This document shows, one piece after another, positions 62,998-64,000 of a stretch of 64,000 nt of DNA. Under the pieces are notes generated by a model. It saw nothing but the letters and a program-made list of their open reading frames with translations. It was not told the origin of the DNA and ran no database searches. This stretch comes from Novosphingobium resinovorum (GTDB lineage Bacteria; Pseudomonadota; Alphaproteobacteria; Sphingomonadales; Sphingomonadaceae): positions 372,001 to 436,000 of the forward strand of contig NZ_BSFC01000011.1 of the NCBI RefSeq assembly GCF_027922145.1, in the 5' to 3' direction. Positions within the stretch are counted from its first letter, which is position 1, and every line of letters begins with the position of its first letter. The position numbers and the translations under genes were made by a program.

Positions 62998-64000
62998 GTG
63001 CCCCCTCTTACCCGTCCCAAATCCATGCTCGCTCTGGCCATGCCCCTGCTGCTGGACGTGACGGTCCCCGTCTCCCGCCTGCCGGTCTTCGTCGCCGCAG
63101 CCGCCGTGCCGCTGGCCGCCAGGACCGCCGCCGCGACCGAACCTGCCGCTCCGGAAGAGCGCGACCGGCTCTACCCCTTCTACCTGCCGATGAGCGGACT
63201 GCGCGCGCCTGCCGTCACGTATCGCGTGAAGTGCGATGCCTCGCGCGCGGCGGGACGCGAAGTCTATCAGGGCCACAGTCCCGACGGACCGGTCGAGGGC
63301 GGTTACGAACTGATCTACGAAGCGCAGGATGCGCGAGGCAACCCATGCGTCTACCCCTTCGCACCATCGCTGCCTCAGATCGGCGAGCGGGTCCAGGGCA
63401 CCCAGTATATCCTGCGCAGCGCGATCCCCGGCAGGCGCGTGGCCTTCCGCACCGGCGACGAATGGGCGACAGTGGACCTGCGCCTGTTCAACATCGCCGC
63501 CCAGCGCGTCCATTTCGAGATGCGCGACGTCGAACTGGACTTCCCCGGCGCGATCCAGGCCAAGGGGGCGCTCCATCTGGAAGTCACCGGCACGCAGGCG
63601 CCCGGCCTGTTCACCGCCGTCCTGCGCCGCGCGAAGATCTACGGCGGCAAGAACGCGCTGTTCGTGCCCAACGGCCAGACCATGCTCTACATCGAGGACA
63701 GCGACATTGCCGGCAATGTCGGCACCAATACCGACCAGGAGCACACCACCTACATCAACGGCACCCTCGTTTCGCATTTCCGGGACACGAGGTTCCACGG
63801 CCAGCGCGCGTGGGAGAACACTGCAAGCGGCCATCAGCTGAAGGACAAGGCGTACTTGCGCGTCTACGAGAACGTCACCGTCTCCAACGTGCCGCAGGGG
63901 CCACCGACGAACTGGCCGCCATCGGCGATGCCGCTGATCGACGCGTCCGCCTTCGGCTTCACCTGGTCCGACGGCCTTCGCATCGAGCGCGTCGCGCCTC
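62998..64000 (+). CDS. Secreted beta-helix-like protein, 5' part
   Basis: Open to the right edge; 334 codons are visible and no stop is reached. The GTG start has GGAG 6 nt upstream. A hydrophobic N-terminus (MLALAMPLLLDVTVP and AAAAVPLAARTAAA) looks like an export signal. From about residue 165 the sequence shows short repeats of beta strands and turns (LHLEVTGTQAPGLFTAVLRRAKIYGGKNALFVPNGQTMLYIEDSDIAGNVG) as in right-handed parallel beta-helices of polysaccharide lyases. The pectinesterase 8 kb away makes a glycan-active role plausible, but no family is recognised. Confidence 0.7.
   Translation, partial: MPPLTRPKSMLALAMPLLLDVTVPVSRLPVFVAAAAVPLAARTAAATEPAAPEERDRLYPFYLPMSGLRAPAVTYRVKCDASRAAGREVYQGHSPDGPVEGGYELIYEAQDARGNPCVYPFAPSLPQIGERVQGTQYILRSAIPGRRVAFRTGDEWATVDLRLFNIAAQRVHFEMRDVELDFPGAIQAKGALHLEVTGTQAPGLFTAVLRRAKIYGGKNALFVPNGQTMLYIEDSDIAGNVGTNTDQEHTTYINGTLVSHFRDTRFHGQRAWENTASGHQLKDKAYLRVYENVTVSNVPQGPPTNWPPSAMPLIDASAFGFTWSDGLRIERVAP

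Noticed and set aside
62923..63834. A 303-codon minus-strand frame at the right end
   Set aside because: The plus-strand frame has a GTG with a ribosome site, an export signal and beta-helix-like repeats; the minus frame has none of these.
1..64000. tRNA, rRNA, CRISPR arrays, phage or insertion-sequence genes
   Set aside because: No cloverleaf-like, array-like or transposase/integrase sequence was recognised by eye; the repeats present are short dispersed palindromes. A covariance-model scan was not possible.

Overview
The window is high-GC DNA with the gene content of a sphingomonad alphaproteobacterium (Novosphingobium/Sphingobium type): TonB-dependent transport, PiuC, sulfonate and taurine use, plant-polysaccharide enzymes, and dispersed CGTCATTGCGAG and GCTTCGACAAGCTCAG palindromes between genes. 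This placement is an inference from gene content. No rRNA, tRNA, CRISPR array, phage or transposase gene was found. Both ends cut through a gene.

Layout. 1-3 kb: end of an acyltransferase, then a coupled ATP-grasp ligase/TSUP permease pair. 3-8.7 kb: a membrane GGDEF protein, a large multi-PAS hybrid histidine kinase and a single-domain response regulator. 8.7-14.7 kb: an iron-linked locus, with tonB divergent from PepSY, DUF2271, DUF4198, apbE, piuC and an alpha-hydroxy-acid oxidase. A Fur-box-like site lies in the divergent promoter, and DUF2271 carries a textbook ApbE flavinylation motif. 14.7-19.6 kb: a large unknown secreted protein and two glycosyltransferase-type genes. 19.8-25.9 kb: dctD/dctB facing dctA and an outer-membrane porin; DctD lacks the GAFTGA loop. 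25.9-31.4 kb: a GntR repressor facing a tightly coupled five-gene catabolic operon of unknown substrate (aldehyde dehydrogenase, duplicated CMD protein, HIBADH-type reductase, two SDRs).

31.4-36.8 kb: ybdD-cstA, an OPT-family transporter and a nucleotidyltransferase. 36.8-50.9 kb: an organosulfur block on the minus strand (ABC permease, ATPase, thiol dioxygenase, triple rhodanese, two flavin monooxygenases, TauD, sulfonate-binding lipoprotein, TonB-dependent receptor) with a divergent LysR gene, followed by a peroxiredoxin-like protein and an FAD/NAD(P)-binding protein. 51-53.6 kb: a 7TM-GGDEF-EAL protein. 53.6-61.3 kb: a plant cell-wall and pentose locus with a pectinesterase, a deletion-fused pair of glycosidase remnants (GH95 N-terminus joined out of frame to a GH2 C-terminus), two LacI-type operators, an alpha-ketoglutarate semialdehyde dehydrogenase and an IlvD/Edd sugar-acid dehydratase. 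61.3-64 kb: a CSS-motif EAL phosphodiesterase and the start of a secreted beta-helix-like protein.

The most promising less-described system is the Fur-box-controlled periplasmic flavin module at 9.5-14.7 kb. The clearest sequence anomaly is the GH95/GH2 junction near 56.65 kb. The clearest mechanistic anomaly is the GAFTGA-less DctD.
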